This document shows positions 1-5,674 of a DNA stretch of 5,935 nt, piece by piece (the first letter of the stretch is position 1; every line of letters starts with the position of its first letter). Both the position numbers and the translations under genes were made by a program. The notes under the pieces are model-generated. The model was not told the origin of the DNA. It worked only from the letters and a program-made list of their open reading frames with translations, and made no database searches. Origin of the DNA: DAOUAJ01 sp034433615 (GTDB lineage: Bacteria; Chloroflexota; Anaerolineae; DUEN01); contig DAOUAJ010000193.1 of NCBI GenBank assembly GCA_034433615.1, positions 1 through 5,935 of the forward strand, read 5' to 3'.

Positions 1-6
1 CCTCAT

Positions 7-23
7 AGCCCCTTTACGGGGCT
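7..23. other. Short perfect hairpin near window start
   Basis: AGCCCC (7-12) and GGGGCT (18-23) are exact complements around the five-base loop TTTAC. No T-run follows, so it is not a canonical intrinsic terminator. It may belong to the 3' region of a gene left of the window, or to the larger structure starting at 28. Function is unknown. Confidence 0.4.
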
Positions 24-27
24 TCTC

Positions 28-114
28 AGGGCTTTCCCAAAGTCCATTGGGAACTGCTCAGGAGCATCTGGGAAACCCACTCAGAGCAAGAGAATGCTAC
101 TTTGGGAGAGCCCT
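28..114 (+). other. Multi-helix inverted-repeat element, candidate structured RNA
   Basis: Bases 28-43 pair with 99-114 in an uninterrupted 16-bp helix; as plus-strand RNA the only non-Watson-Crick pair is U34-G108. Inside are three small hairpins: TGCT 55-58 with AGCA 63-66, TGGG 69-72 with CCCA 76-79 (three-base loop), and AGCA 85-88 with TGCT 95-98. The last ends directly against the closing helix. TGCTC 55-59 could alternatively pair with GAGCA 84-88, so two folds are possible. The element lies upstream of the promoter at 135-163, so it is probably not in the aldolase leader transcribed from there. It could be the tail of an upstream transcript, an independent small RNA, or a DNA-level palindrome. 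I do not recognise a known riboswitch or SRP/6S consensus. Confidence 0.35.
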
Positions 115-134
115 CCGGGACCTCTCATCTGCCC

Positions 135-163
135 TTAACAACTGGCCCAATTTGTGGCATAAT
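135..163 (+). promoter_or_regulatory. Sigma-70-like promoter for the aldolase gene
   Basis: TTAACA (135-140) matches 5 of 6 of the -35 consensus. CATAAT (158-163) matches 5 of 6 of the -10 consensus. The spacer is exactly 17 bp. A start near 170 would give a leader of about 55 nt. That leader contains a GC-rich inverted repeat, GGCCGG 180-185 and CCGGCC 200-205, which could be an operator or a leader hairpin. This is the only convincing promoter seen in the window. Confidence 0.6.
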
Positions 164-225
164 GTCCCCAATTCGCGCCGGCCGGGCAAGGGGCACGCTC
201 CGGCCAGCCATCCTCGGAGGTACCC

Positions 226-1224
226 ATGAGCGAATTGATGATGGGCAAGGTGCGCGGCCTGCAGGCCACCTCCTCCGCCCGCGGCGTGTTCACCATCCTG
301 GCGCAGGACCATCGCGACTCGCTGCGCCGTTTTATCAACCCGACTAACCCCGACACCGTCACTGATGAGCAGATGACGGCCTGGAAGCGCCGAATCGTGG
401 GCGCGCTGGGGCCTCACGCCAGCGCCGTGCTCCTCGACCCCCAGTACGGCGCAGCCCAGTGCATCGCCTCGGGCGACCTGCCCGGCCACGTCGGGCTGCT
501 GGTCTCGTTGGAGGAGACGAGGTACGAAGGCGACCCCCTGGCGCGGCGATCGCGTCTGGTCGAGGGATGGTCCGTGGCCAAGGCTAAGCGCATGGGCGCT
601 TCCGCCTGCAAGTTGCTGGTGCACTACCACCCCGATGCCAGCAATGAGACGGCGCAGCGGGTGCTGGTGGAGGAGGTGGCGGCTGAGTGTCGCCGGTACG
701 ACATCCCCCTCTTCCTGGAGCCGGTCTCGTTCAGCGTTCAGCCTGGGGTAAGCAAGGATTCAGAGGCGTTCGCCCGCGGCCGACGACGGGTGGTGGTAGA
801 GACGGCCCGCCGGCTGTCGGGCCTGGGCATTGACGTGCTCAAGGCCGAGTTCCCGGTGGATCCTCTGCGGGAGAAGGACGAACGGATCTGGTGGGAGGCG
901 TGCCGCGAGTTGACCGAGGCGTCGGCAGTGCCGTGGACCTTGCTCAGCGCAGCCGTGCCTTATGACGTGTTCGAGCGCATGGTGACGGTAGCATGCGAGG
1001 CCGGCGCCTCCGGCTTCATCGGCGGGCGGGCCATCTGGGCCGACGCCTTCCGCGTCCCGGAGGCCGAGGTAGGACAGGCGCTACAGCAGGCGGCCGGTCG
1101 CCTGGCGCGTCTGAGCGCCCTGGCCGACGAAAAGGGAACGCCCTGGACCCGGCGACATCCGCTGGCGCAGGGCATCCTGGCTCAGGCACAGGCGGGCTGG
1201 CACACAACCTATCGCGAGGCATGA
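226..1224 (+). CDS. LacD-family class I aldolase (tagatose-1,6-bisphosphate aldolase-like)
   Basis: A 332-residue TIM-barrel aldolase of the DeoC/LacD family, close to the roughly 325-residue length of LacD. Several blocks match LacD in order: ILAQDHRDSLRRF near residue 24, SAVLLDPQYG near 66, ACKLLVHYHPD near 127, DIPLFLEPVSF near 159, IDVLKAEFPVD at 202-212, LLSAAVP near 239 and GGRAIWADAF near 266. K206 in the DVLKAE block aligns with the Schiff-base lysine of LacD. Family members cleave ketose 1,6-bisphosphates or related phosphosugars to DHAP (glyceronephosphate) and an aldehyde; YihT does this with sulfofructose 1-phosphate. The protein has no signal peptide and should be cytosolic. The start is supported by GGAGGT at 216-221, four bases before the ATG, and by the promoter at 135-163. 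The PfkB kinase downstream could supply its phosphorylated substrate. The exact substrate is unknown, so no symbol is given. Confidence 0.9.
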   Translation: MSELMMGKVRGLQATSSARGVFTILAQDHRDSLRRFINPTNPDTVTDEQMTAWKRRIVGALGPHASAVLLDPQYGAAQCIASGDLPGHVGLLVSLEETRYEGDPLARRSRLVEGWSVAKAKRMGASACKLLVHYHPDASNETAQRVLVEEVAAECRRYDIPLFLEPVSFSVQPGVSKDSEAFARGRRRVVVETARRLSGLGIDVLKAEFPVDPLREKDERIWWEACRELTEASAVPWTLLSAAVPYDVFERMVTVACEAGASGFIGGRAIWADAFRVPEAEVGQALQQAAGRLARLSALADEKGTPWTRRHPLAQGILAQAQAGWHTTYREA

Positions 1225-1315
1225 TGCAACATGTCAGTTTCAACCCCGATGCAGAAAAGCCCGCTCGCCTGGTCCCGGCTTATCGGTTGATACCCATTCC
1301 TGCATAGCATAGCTG

Positions 1316-1350
1316 CTTGCATCCTGTATCCTGTATCCTGCATTCTGTTC
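1316..1350 (+). repeat. Heptamer tandem array upstream of the dehydrogenase
   Basis: Five consecutive 7-bp units follow the pattern CCTGTAT: CTTGCAT, CCTGTAT, CCTGTAT, CCTGCAT, TCTGTTC. Just before it, GCATA is repeated twice (1302-1311). The array lies in the 142-bp gap between the aldolase stop and the dehydrogenase ATG and ends five bases before the Shine-Dalgarno sequence, so it would be in the dehydrogenase leader of any read-through transcript. The unit differs from the GCTRAYN heptamers elsewhere in the window, but the period is the same. No convincing promoter was found in this gap. Confidence 0.75.
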
Positions 1351-1366
1351 GCGCGGAGGAGACTTG

Positions 1367-2383
1367 ATGAAAGCCCTGGTCTACACGGCTCCCTATCATG
1401 TGGAGCTACAAGAGTTGCCACAGCCGCAGCCGGGGCCAAGCGAGATCTTGATCAAGGTGGCCGCGGCCGGCATCTGCGGCTCGGACGTGCATGGCTTTCG
1501 CGGGCGCAGCGCGCGCCGCAAGCCGCCGCTGGTGATGGGGCACGAGTTCACCGGCCACGTGGTTGCCCTCGGCCCTGGCGTGGAGGACTTGCCCCTGGGC
1601 CAGCGCGTGGTGGTCAACCCCATCCTGCCATGCGGCGTCTGCGAGTGGTGTCTTTCCGGCCGTACCCAGATTTGCCCATACCGCAAGCTGATCGGCATGG
1701 ACCGGCCAGGCGCCTTTGCTGAGTACGTGGTCGTGCCCCGGCGGGCGGCATTCCCTCTGCCCAATGGAATGAGCCCGACGTTAGGTACCATGGCCGAGGC
1801 GCTGGCCAACGCTGTCCACATCATCCAACACAGCGCGGCGGGCCTGATGCGCGGCGTGGCCGTGGTCGGCGCGGGCACGCAGGGGTTACTGGCCCTGCAG
1901 ATGGCCCGGCTGGCCGGCATTTCCCCGCGCATCATCACCGATGTGGAACCGTACCGGCTGGAGGTGGCCCAGCGCCTGGGCGCAGACCTGGCGATCAACG
2001 CTCGCGAGCAGGACCCGGTCCAGGCCGTGTCGGAGTTCACCGGCGGGCGCGGCGTTGACCTGGTGATCGAGGCGGTGGGCGTCAACGCCACGCGACAACA
2101 GGCCGTCGCCATGGCCGCGCCGGGGGGGCGCATTGTCCTCTTGGGGTTGCACGAGGTCAAGTCTGAGCTGGATTGCCAGGCCATCGTCACCCGTGAACTC
2201 ACCGTGCGCGGCTCTTACGCCTACTCGTCCTATGACTTCTTGACGGCGCTGGACCTGCTGGCCAGCGAGCGGGTGGAGGTCCGCTCCTGGCTGGACGAGG
2301 CGCCGCTGGCGGAAGGACAGCGGGTTTTTGAGGCGCTGGCCGATCACCCCGGCCGGCTGATCAAGGTGGTGTTGATCCCATGA
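1367..2383 (+). CDS. Zinc-dependent medium-chain alcohol/polyol dehydrogenase
   Basis: A 338-residue MDR-family dehydrogenase of the sorbitol/threonine dehydrogenase type, oxidising a secondary alcohol of a polyol or sugar to a ketone with NAD(P). The GroES-like domain carries the catalytic zinc ligands C37 (GICGSD), H59 (GHE) and probably E144 (MAEAL). Four structural-zinc cysteines are present: C89, C92, C95 and C103. The Rossmann motif GAGTQG is at 168-173. D192 at the end of the second strand suggests NAD rather than NADP. An in-frame TTG at 1364 would add one residue, but ATG at 1367 lies five bases after GGAGGAG (1355-1361) and is preferred. The family includes L-iditol, threonine and galactitol dehydrogenases and Thermotoga IolM, which oxidises scyllo-inosose. 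The nearby creatininase-like gene makes an IolM-like role worth considering, but substrate cannot be assigned from motifs. Confidence 0.92.
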   Translation: MKALVYTAPYHVELQELPQPQPGPSEILIKVAAAGICGSDVHGFRGRSARRKPPLVMGHEFTGHVVALGPGVEDLPLGQRVVVNPILPCGVCEWCLSGRTQICPYRKLIGMDRPGAFAEYVVVPRRAAFPLPNGMSPTLGTMAEALANAVHIIQHSAAGLMRGVAVVGAGTQGLLALQMARLAGISPRIITDVEPYRLEVAQRLGADLAINAREQDPVQAVSEFTGGRGVDLVIEAVGVNATRQQAVAMAAPGGRIVLLGLHEVKSELDCQAIVTRELTVRGSYAYSSYDFLTALDLLASERVEVRSWLDEAPLAEGQRVFEALADHPGRLIKVVLIP

Positions 2384-2426
2384 ACAGGTCAGTCCCATGC
2401 CGCGGGCGGCGCCACGGCCGATGAAA

Positions 2427-2468
2427 AGCAGTCAGCCGTCAGCGGTTAGCTGTTAGCTTTTAGCCCAT
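2427..2468 (-). repeat. Heptamer array, inverted copy
   Basis: Six 7-bp units each begin with AGC on the plus strand: AGCAGTC, AGCCGTC, AGCGGTT, AGCTGTT, AGCTTTT, AGCCCAT. The reverse complement reads as GCTRAYN heptamers ending GCTGACTGCTTTTC, the same family as the array at 2534-2580 in opposite orientation. AGCAGTCAGC (2427-2436) is an exact complement of 2562-2571, so a transcript across the gap could form a long hairpin. Confidence 0.75.
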
Positions 2469-2506
2469 AGTCTTCTGAGAGGCGAAGACCACAAGTGCGG
2501 GCCACA

Positions 2507-2530
2507 AGCAGCCGTCAGCCTCCAGCCAAA
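2507..2530 (-). repeat. Partial AGC-type heptamer array
   Basis: A short series follows the same AGC phase as 2427-2468: AGC, AGCCGTC, AGCCTCC, AGCCAAA. AGCCGTCAGC at 2510-2519 repeats 2434-2443 exactly. It abuts the oppositely oriented array at 2534 and looks like a second, degraded copy of the inverted array. Confidence 0.5.
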
Positions 2531-2533
2531 GTG

Positions 2534-2581
2534 GCTAATCGCTAATCGCTGATCGCTAATCGCTGACTGCTATTTTCAGGA
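2534..2581 (+). repeat. GCTRAYN heptamer array with TATTTTCAGGA end
   Basis: Six heptamers: GCTAATC, GCTAATC, GCTGATC, GCTAATC, GCTGACT, GCTATTT, followed by TCAGGA. The last 34 bases (2548-2581) recur at 5675-5708 with two mismatches in direct orientation. Together with the inverted arrays it fills most of the 250-bp gap between the dehydrogenase and the kinase. I see no gene or clear promoter there. Confidence 0.8.
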
Positions 2582-2633
2582 CAGAGAATGGCTCGGGCGG
2601 GAGACCGGCCCGATCGCGTAGTGGGAAGAGGGC

Positions 2634-3632
2634 ATGAGACCATACGACGTGCTGGTGATCGGTGAGATTAATGTGGATCTGATCCTGCGTGCCCCTGAGA
2701 TCGTGCCCGTCTTCGGGCAGGAGAAGCTGGTCGAGGACAGCGAACTAACGATGGGTAGTTCATCGGTGATCGCCGCCTGTGGCATGGCCCGGCTGGGGCT
2801 GCGCACGGCCTTCTGCGGCCGTGTGGGGGACGACGAGTTCGGACGCTTCATGCTGCGGGAGATGGCTGCCCGCGGCGTGGACGTGTCGCCGGTGATTGTA
2901 GATCCCCGCGTCAAGACGGGGATCACCGTCAGTCTCTCGACGCCCCGTGACCGTGCTATGCTGACGCACCTGGGCGGCTCCATTGACGGGTTGGAGATTA
3001 GCGATGTACCCCTCAGTCTGCTGGGGCAGGTGCGGCACGTGCACATGGGCAGCTTTTTCCTGCACACCCGGCTGCAACCGGCGCTGGCGGACCTCTTCGC
3101 CCAGGCTCACGCCTGCGGCGCTACCACCTCGCTGGACGTAGGGTGGGACGTGCATGAGCGGTGGGACGGCGGGCTATGGAACGTGTTGACGCACACCGAC
3201 GTTTTCCTGCCCAACGAGACGGAAGCGGCTCACATCACCGGGCTCGACGACGTGGAGGCGGCCATGGCGCGGCTGGCGGAGTGCGCGTCCACGGTCGCGG
3301 TAAAGCTAGGGGCCCAGGGAGCCATCGCTCGCCGCGGGGAGGAGGTAGCGCGGGCGGCCGCGCTGCCGGTGACCGTGGTGGATACTACCGGCGCGGGCGA
3401 TTCATTCAACGCCGGCTTCGTCTACGGCTTTCTGAGCGGCTGGCCGTTAGCGGCAGCGTTGCACATGGGGACAGCCTGCGGATCGCTATCCACGCAGAAG
3501 CCCGGCGGCACAGCCGGACAGCCCACCCTGGACGAGGTGCTAACTGCCCTGCGAGCGAGCGGAGTGGACTTGCCTGTACTGTTCAGGGGTGGCTTGGAGG
3601 GGTCTCTCCCTTCAAAAAAGCTTTCATTTTAG
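2634..3632 (+). CDS. PfkB-family carbohydrate kinase
   Basis: A 332-residue ribokinase/PfkB-fold ATP-dependent sugar kinase, cytosolic. N-terminal VIGEINVDLIL (residues 8-18) and GSSSVIAACGMARLG (41-55) correspond to the first family signature region. RVGDDEFG is at 63-70. NETE at 194-197 fits the NxxE metal/phosphate motif. The second signature DTTGAGDSFNAGF is at 250-262, with D256 the expected catalytic base. The start follows GGGAAG at 2623-2628, five bases before the ATG. It heads a three-gene block with the creatininase-like and UroD-like genes. PfkB partners of LacD-type aldolases include LacC and YihV, so it may phosphorylate a ketose or its phosphate for the aldolase upstream. Other PfkB substrates (ribose, inositol, 2-keto-3-deoxygluconate) remain possible. 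The last 20 or so residues after ALRASG look like an extra tail and include SKK, coded across A AAA AAG, a possible frameshift site. Confidence 0.93.
   Translation: MRPYDVLVIGEINVDLILRAPEIVPVFGQEKLVEDSELTMGSSSVIAACGMARLGLRTAFCGRVGDDEFGRFMLREMAARGVDVSPVIVDPRVKTGITVSLSTPRDRAMLTHLGGSIDGLEISDVPLSLLGQVRHVHMGSFFLHTRLQPALADLFAQAHACGATTSLDVGWDVHERWDGGLWNVLTHTDVFLPNETEAAHITGLDDVEAAMARLAECASTVAVKLGAQGAIARRGEEVARAAALPVTVVDTTGAGDSFNAGFVYGFLSGWPLAAALHMGTACGSLSTQKPGGTAGQPTLDEVLTALRASGVDLPVLFRGGLEGSLPSKKLSF
3596..3620 (+). promoter_or_regulatory. Candidate dnaX-like -1 ribosomal frameshift signal
   Basis: A AAA AAG occupies 3614-3620 in the zero frame of the kinase (AAA 3615-3617, AAG 3618-3620), the X XXY YYZ arrangement used for -1 slippage in E. 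coli dnaX. A Shine-Dalgarno-like GGAGGGG (3596-3602) lies 11 bases upstream. No ATG, GTG or TTG follows it at initiation distance, so it is not an obvious start signal. The hairpin from 3633-3636 onward could act as the downstream stimulator, though its 12-15 nt spacing is longer than usual. After slippage the -1 frame starts with GCT at 3620 and has no stop until the creatininase-like gene's own stop at 4513. The kinase stop TAG is at 3630-3632. Function is inferred from architecture only. Confidence 0.35.
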
Positions 3633-3703
3633 CCCTTTGCCTGCCTTGCTCAGCTCAAGTCCGCTGGATCAGGTTGAGAACAGGCAGGCAAAAAGCGAAA
3701 GGG
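3633..3703 (+). other. Strong hairpin between kinase and hydrolase genes
   Basis: TTTGCCTGCCT (3636-3646) and AGGCAGGCAAA (3682-3692) are exact 11-bp complements. CCC 3633-3635 can add pairs with GGG 3701-3703 across a bulge, and CTCAA 3654-3658 with TTGAG 3674-3678 makes an upper stem. No T-run follows, so it is not a typical terminator. It starts directly after the kinase stop and ends before the next gene's Shine-Dalgarno at 3712. It may stabilise or process the mRNA, pause ribosomes, or stimulate frameshifting at 3614. Confidence 0.55.
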
Positions 3704-3724
3704 GATCCTTCGGAGGGAAAGTTC

Positions 3725-4513
3725 ATGCAATGGGAACAACTGACCGGAGGGGAGTTTGAGGCAGCGGTAGCTAAAGCCCAGGGTGTCTGCGTTATCGCCA
3801 TCGGCGTCATCGAATATCACGGGCCGCATCTGCCCCTGGGTACCGACATGTTCACGGTCCACGCTATCGCCTGCGAGGCGGCGCGGCGGGAGCCGGTCAT
3901 CGTCTACCCCGCTTACTACTTCGGCGTGAACACGGAGACCAAACACTTTCCTGGCGGCATCGTCCTCAAAGATCATCTGCTGTTCGAGCTGCTGGACAAC
4001 GTGTGCGATGAAATCAGCCGTAACGGGCTCAAAAAGATCGTTCTGGTTAACGGGCATGGCGGCAACCGTTTCTTCCTGCCGCTGTTCGTCCAGCTCGCGC
4101 TGGACAAAGGCAAGGATTACACCCTTTACTACGTGCGTGACATCAGCGCCCCCGAGCTTCGTCGTCAGGTGCTGGAAACCGAGGTGCACGGTCATGCCTG
4201 CGAGTGCGAGACGAGTATGGCGCTCCACATCAATCCACAGTTCGTGAAGATGGAGGCGCTGGACCCAGAGCGCTGGTGGTCATCTCAGGAACAACTTAAG
4301 GGGATCAGCGAACAATTGTACACCCCGGCGGACTGGTTCGGCCAATTCCCCGAGCATTGCGCGGGCGACCCGCGGCCGGCCACAGCCGAGAAGGGTAAGG
4401 CACTGTTCGAGGCAGCCGTGGCCAGTCTGACCGAGATCTTGAAAGCGGTCAAGGCGGATCAATCGGCGCCAGGCGTCTATGCTGCCTTCAACCGGCGCAT
4501 CTACCGTCGCTGA
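3725..4513 (+). CDS. Creatininase-superfamily metallohydrolase
   Basis: A 262-residue protein, the usual length for the creatinine amidohydrolase family, whose metal-dependent members act on amide or other hydrolysable bonds. Known activities are creatininase, the FAPy formamide hydrolase ArfB, the mycofactocin peptidase MftE and Thermotoga IolN (ring opening of an inosose diketone). The metal-site signature is E30-x-H32 with D41 in EYHGPHLPLGTD. NGHGGN is at 109-114 and HACECETS at 157-164; the latter more often reads HAGExETS, so C159 is unusual. GDPRPATAEKG (214-224) is typical of the C-terminal region. ATG 3725 is chosen because GGAGGG (3712-3717) lies seven bases upstream and the motif starts about 30 residues in. 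The frame is open back to 3161, but that upstream part overlaps the kinase. The protein should be cytosolic. Sugar-gene neighbours argue for a carbohydrate or cyclitol substrate. Confidence 0.88.
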   Translation: MQWEQLTGGEFEAAVAKAQGVCVIAIGVIEYHGPHLPLGTDMFTVHAIACEAARREPVIVYPAYYFGVNTETKHFPGGIVLKDHLLFELLDNVCDEISRNGLKKIVLVNGHGGNRFFLPLFVQLALDKGKDYTLYYVRDISAPELRRQVLETEVHGHACECETSMALHINPQFVKMEALDPERWWSSQEQLKGISEQLYTPADWFGQFPEHCAGDPRPATAEKGKALFEAAVASLTEILKAVKADQSAPGVYAAFNRRIYRR

Positions 4514-4525
4514 GCGAGCAAGACT

Positions 4526-5656
4526 ATGACCGAGCGCGAACGATTTCGCGAGACTCTACTCTTCGGCCGGCCGGACAAGATTCCCCTGCAGCCTGGAGGC
4601 CCGCGCGAATCCACCCTGGCCACCTGGCGCCAGCAAGGGCTGCCCAAGGGGGTTGACTGGTACGACCATCTCATGGAGGTCCTGGGCATCCCGCACAACT
4701 CTACCCGGTCATCCGTGGATCTGGGCGTCTCCTTCAAGATGATCCCCACCTTCGAGGAGAAGGTGCTCGAGCACCGGGACGGCCATTACGTCGTCCAGGA
4801 CTGGATGGGGGCTATCACTGAGATCTCCGACCGGTACGACTACACTTACATCCGTTCCCCCAAGGACTTCGTTACTCGCAAGTGGCATCGCTTTCCGGTA
4901 CAGAGCCGTCGAGATTGGGAGGAGCGGATGCGGTGGCGCTACGACCCGCGCCATCCGGAGCGATTTCCCGCCGACTTCGACGAGCGCTGCCGTCTGTTAC
5001 AGAACCGGGACCACGTGCTCCAGATCAGCATCAACGGCCCCTTCTGGCAACTGCGCGAGTGGCTGGGGTTCGAGGGCCTGTGCATGCTCTTAGTGGACGA
5101 CCCCGATTTTGCTCAGGAGTTGATTGATTTCTGGGCCGATTTTGTCCTGGAGACCCTGGAACCGATCCTGGAGCGGGTGGAACTGGATGGCGTCGTGATC
5201 TCAGAGGACATGGCTTACAAAGCACACAGCATGATCTCCCCGGCCATGGTCCGGCGCTTCCTGTTGCCGACATACCAAAAATGGGTACAGGCGATTAAGG
5301 CTAGCGGCTGCCCTGTCGTCAACATGGACTCGGACGGCTACGTCGCCGAGTTGATCCCTGTCTGGATCGAGGCGGGGATCAACTGCTGTACCCCTGTCGA
5401 GGTGGCGGCCGGGAACGACATCGTCGCCTACCGACGCCGCTTCGGCAGGCGGATGGCGTATGTCGGTGGGATTGACAAGCGGGCGCTGGCGGCTGGTGGC
5501 CAGGCGATGTGGGCCGAGGTGATGCGGGTGGTGCCGCCGTTGCTGGAGGAGGGCGGCTTCATCCCTGGCTGTGATCACGGGGTGCCACCGGACATCTCCT
5601 GGCCAAATTTCGTGGAGTATACCCGGCTTCTAGCCCAGTTGACGGGGTGGCTGTAA
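4526..5656 (+). CDS. Uroporphyrinogen decarboxylase-like (URO-D/MtaA superfamily) protein
   Basis: A 376-residue TIM-barrel protein of the UroD superfamily. The C-terminal half shows the family blocks: SEDMAYKAHSMISPAM (226-241), NMDSDGYV (266-273), INCCTPVEVAAGNDI (285-299), YVGGIDKRAL (312-321) and GCDHGVPPDISWPNF (348-362). The N-terminal RQAGR-type substrate loop of heme-pathway UroD is missing. The N-terminus instead reads FGRPDKIPLQPGGPREST (13-30), typical of the divergent group, so heme synthesis is unlikely. MtaA/CmuA relatives bind zinc through an HxC...C set. Here HxC is replaced by MDSDG, and C349 in GCDH is a possible ligand. The ATG lies 12 bases after the hydrolase stop with only a weak GAGCAAG before it, suggesting translational coupling. 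Divergent UroD-like genes are often found beside sugar-degradation genes with no known reaction. None is assigned here. Confidence 0.85.
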   Translation: MTERERFRETLLFGRPDKIPLQPGGPRESTLATWRQQGLPKGVDWYDHLMEVLGIPHNSTRSSVDLGVSFKMIPTFEEKVLEHRDGHYVVQDWMGAITEISDRYDYTYIRSPKDFVTRKWHRFPVQSRRDWEERMRWRYDPRHPERFPADFDERCRLLQNRDHVLQISINGPFWQLREWLGFEGLCMLLVDDPDFAQELIDFWADFVLETLEPILERVELDGVVISEDMAYKAHSMISPAMVRRFLLPTYQKWVQAIKASGCPVVNMDSDGYVAELIPVWIEAGINCCTPVEVAAGNDIVAYRRRFGRRMAYVGGIDKRALAAGGQAMWAEVMRVVPPLLEEGGFIPGCDHGVPPDISWPNFVEYTRLLAQLTGWL

Positions 5657-5674
5657 AGGGTAACGGGGGATATC

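Noticed and set aside
7..23. Intrinsic terminator of an upstream gene
   Set aside because: The stem is only 6 bp and no T-run follows.
97..630. Minus-strand open frame of 177 residues overlapping the promoter and the aldolase
   Set aside because: It is antisense to the aldolase, has no recognisable motif, and would cover the promoter and the structured element at 28-114.
1225..1300. Terminator after the aldolase gene
   Set aside because: Only a 5-bp stem with a 15-base loop (1257-1261 with 1277-1281) and no T-run is visible.
1287..1315. Possible promoter for the dehydrogenase (TTGATA at 1287-1292)
   Set aside because: At 15-18 bp downstream there is no acceptable -10 hexamer; the best are CATAGC and TAGCTG.
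1396..2202. Minus-strand open frame of 268 residues opposite the dehydrogenase
   Set aside because: It is antisense to a gene with complete zinc and Rossmann motifs. Its composition (serine, arginine, proline) is typical of a high-GC shadow frame and it has no recognisable domain.
2427..2581. CRISPR array
   Set aside because: Units are 7 bp with no spacers of 25-40 bp and no cas genes. They are short tandem heptamers.
3161..3724. Upstream extension of the hydrolase reading frame to an ATG at 3161 (450 residues)
   Set aside because: It overlaps the kinase in another frame and reads as arginine/glycine-rich shadow sequence. The ATG at 3725 has a good Shine-Dalgarno and begins the family-length protein. 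The open frame matters only for the frameshift hypothesis.
4526..5656. HemE, heme-pathway uroporphyrinogen decarboxylase
   Set aside because: The N-terminal RQAGR-type loop is absent and the neighbours are sugar genes. Only the general superfamily fold is supported.
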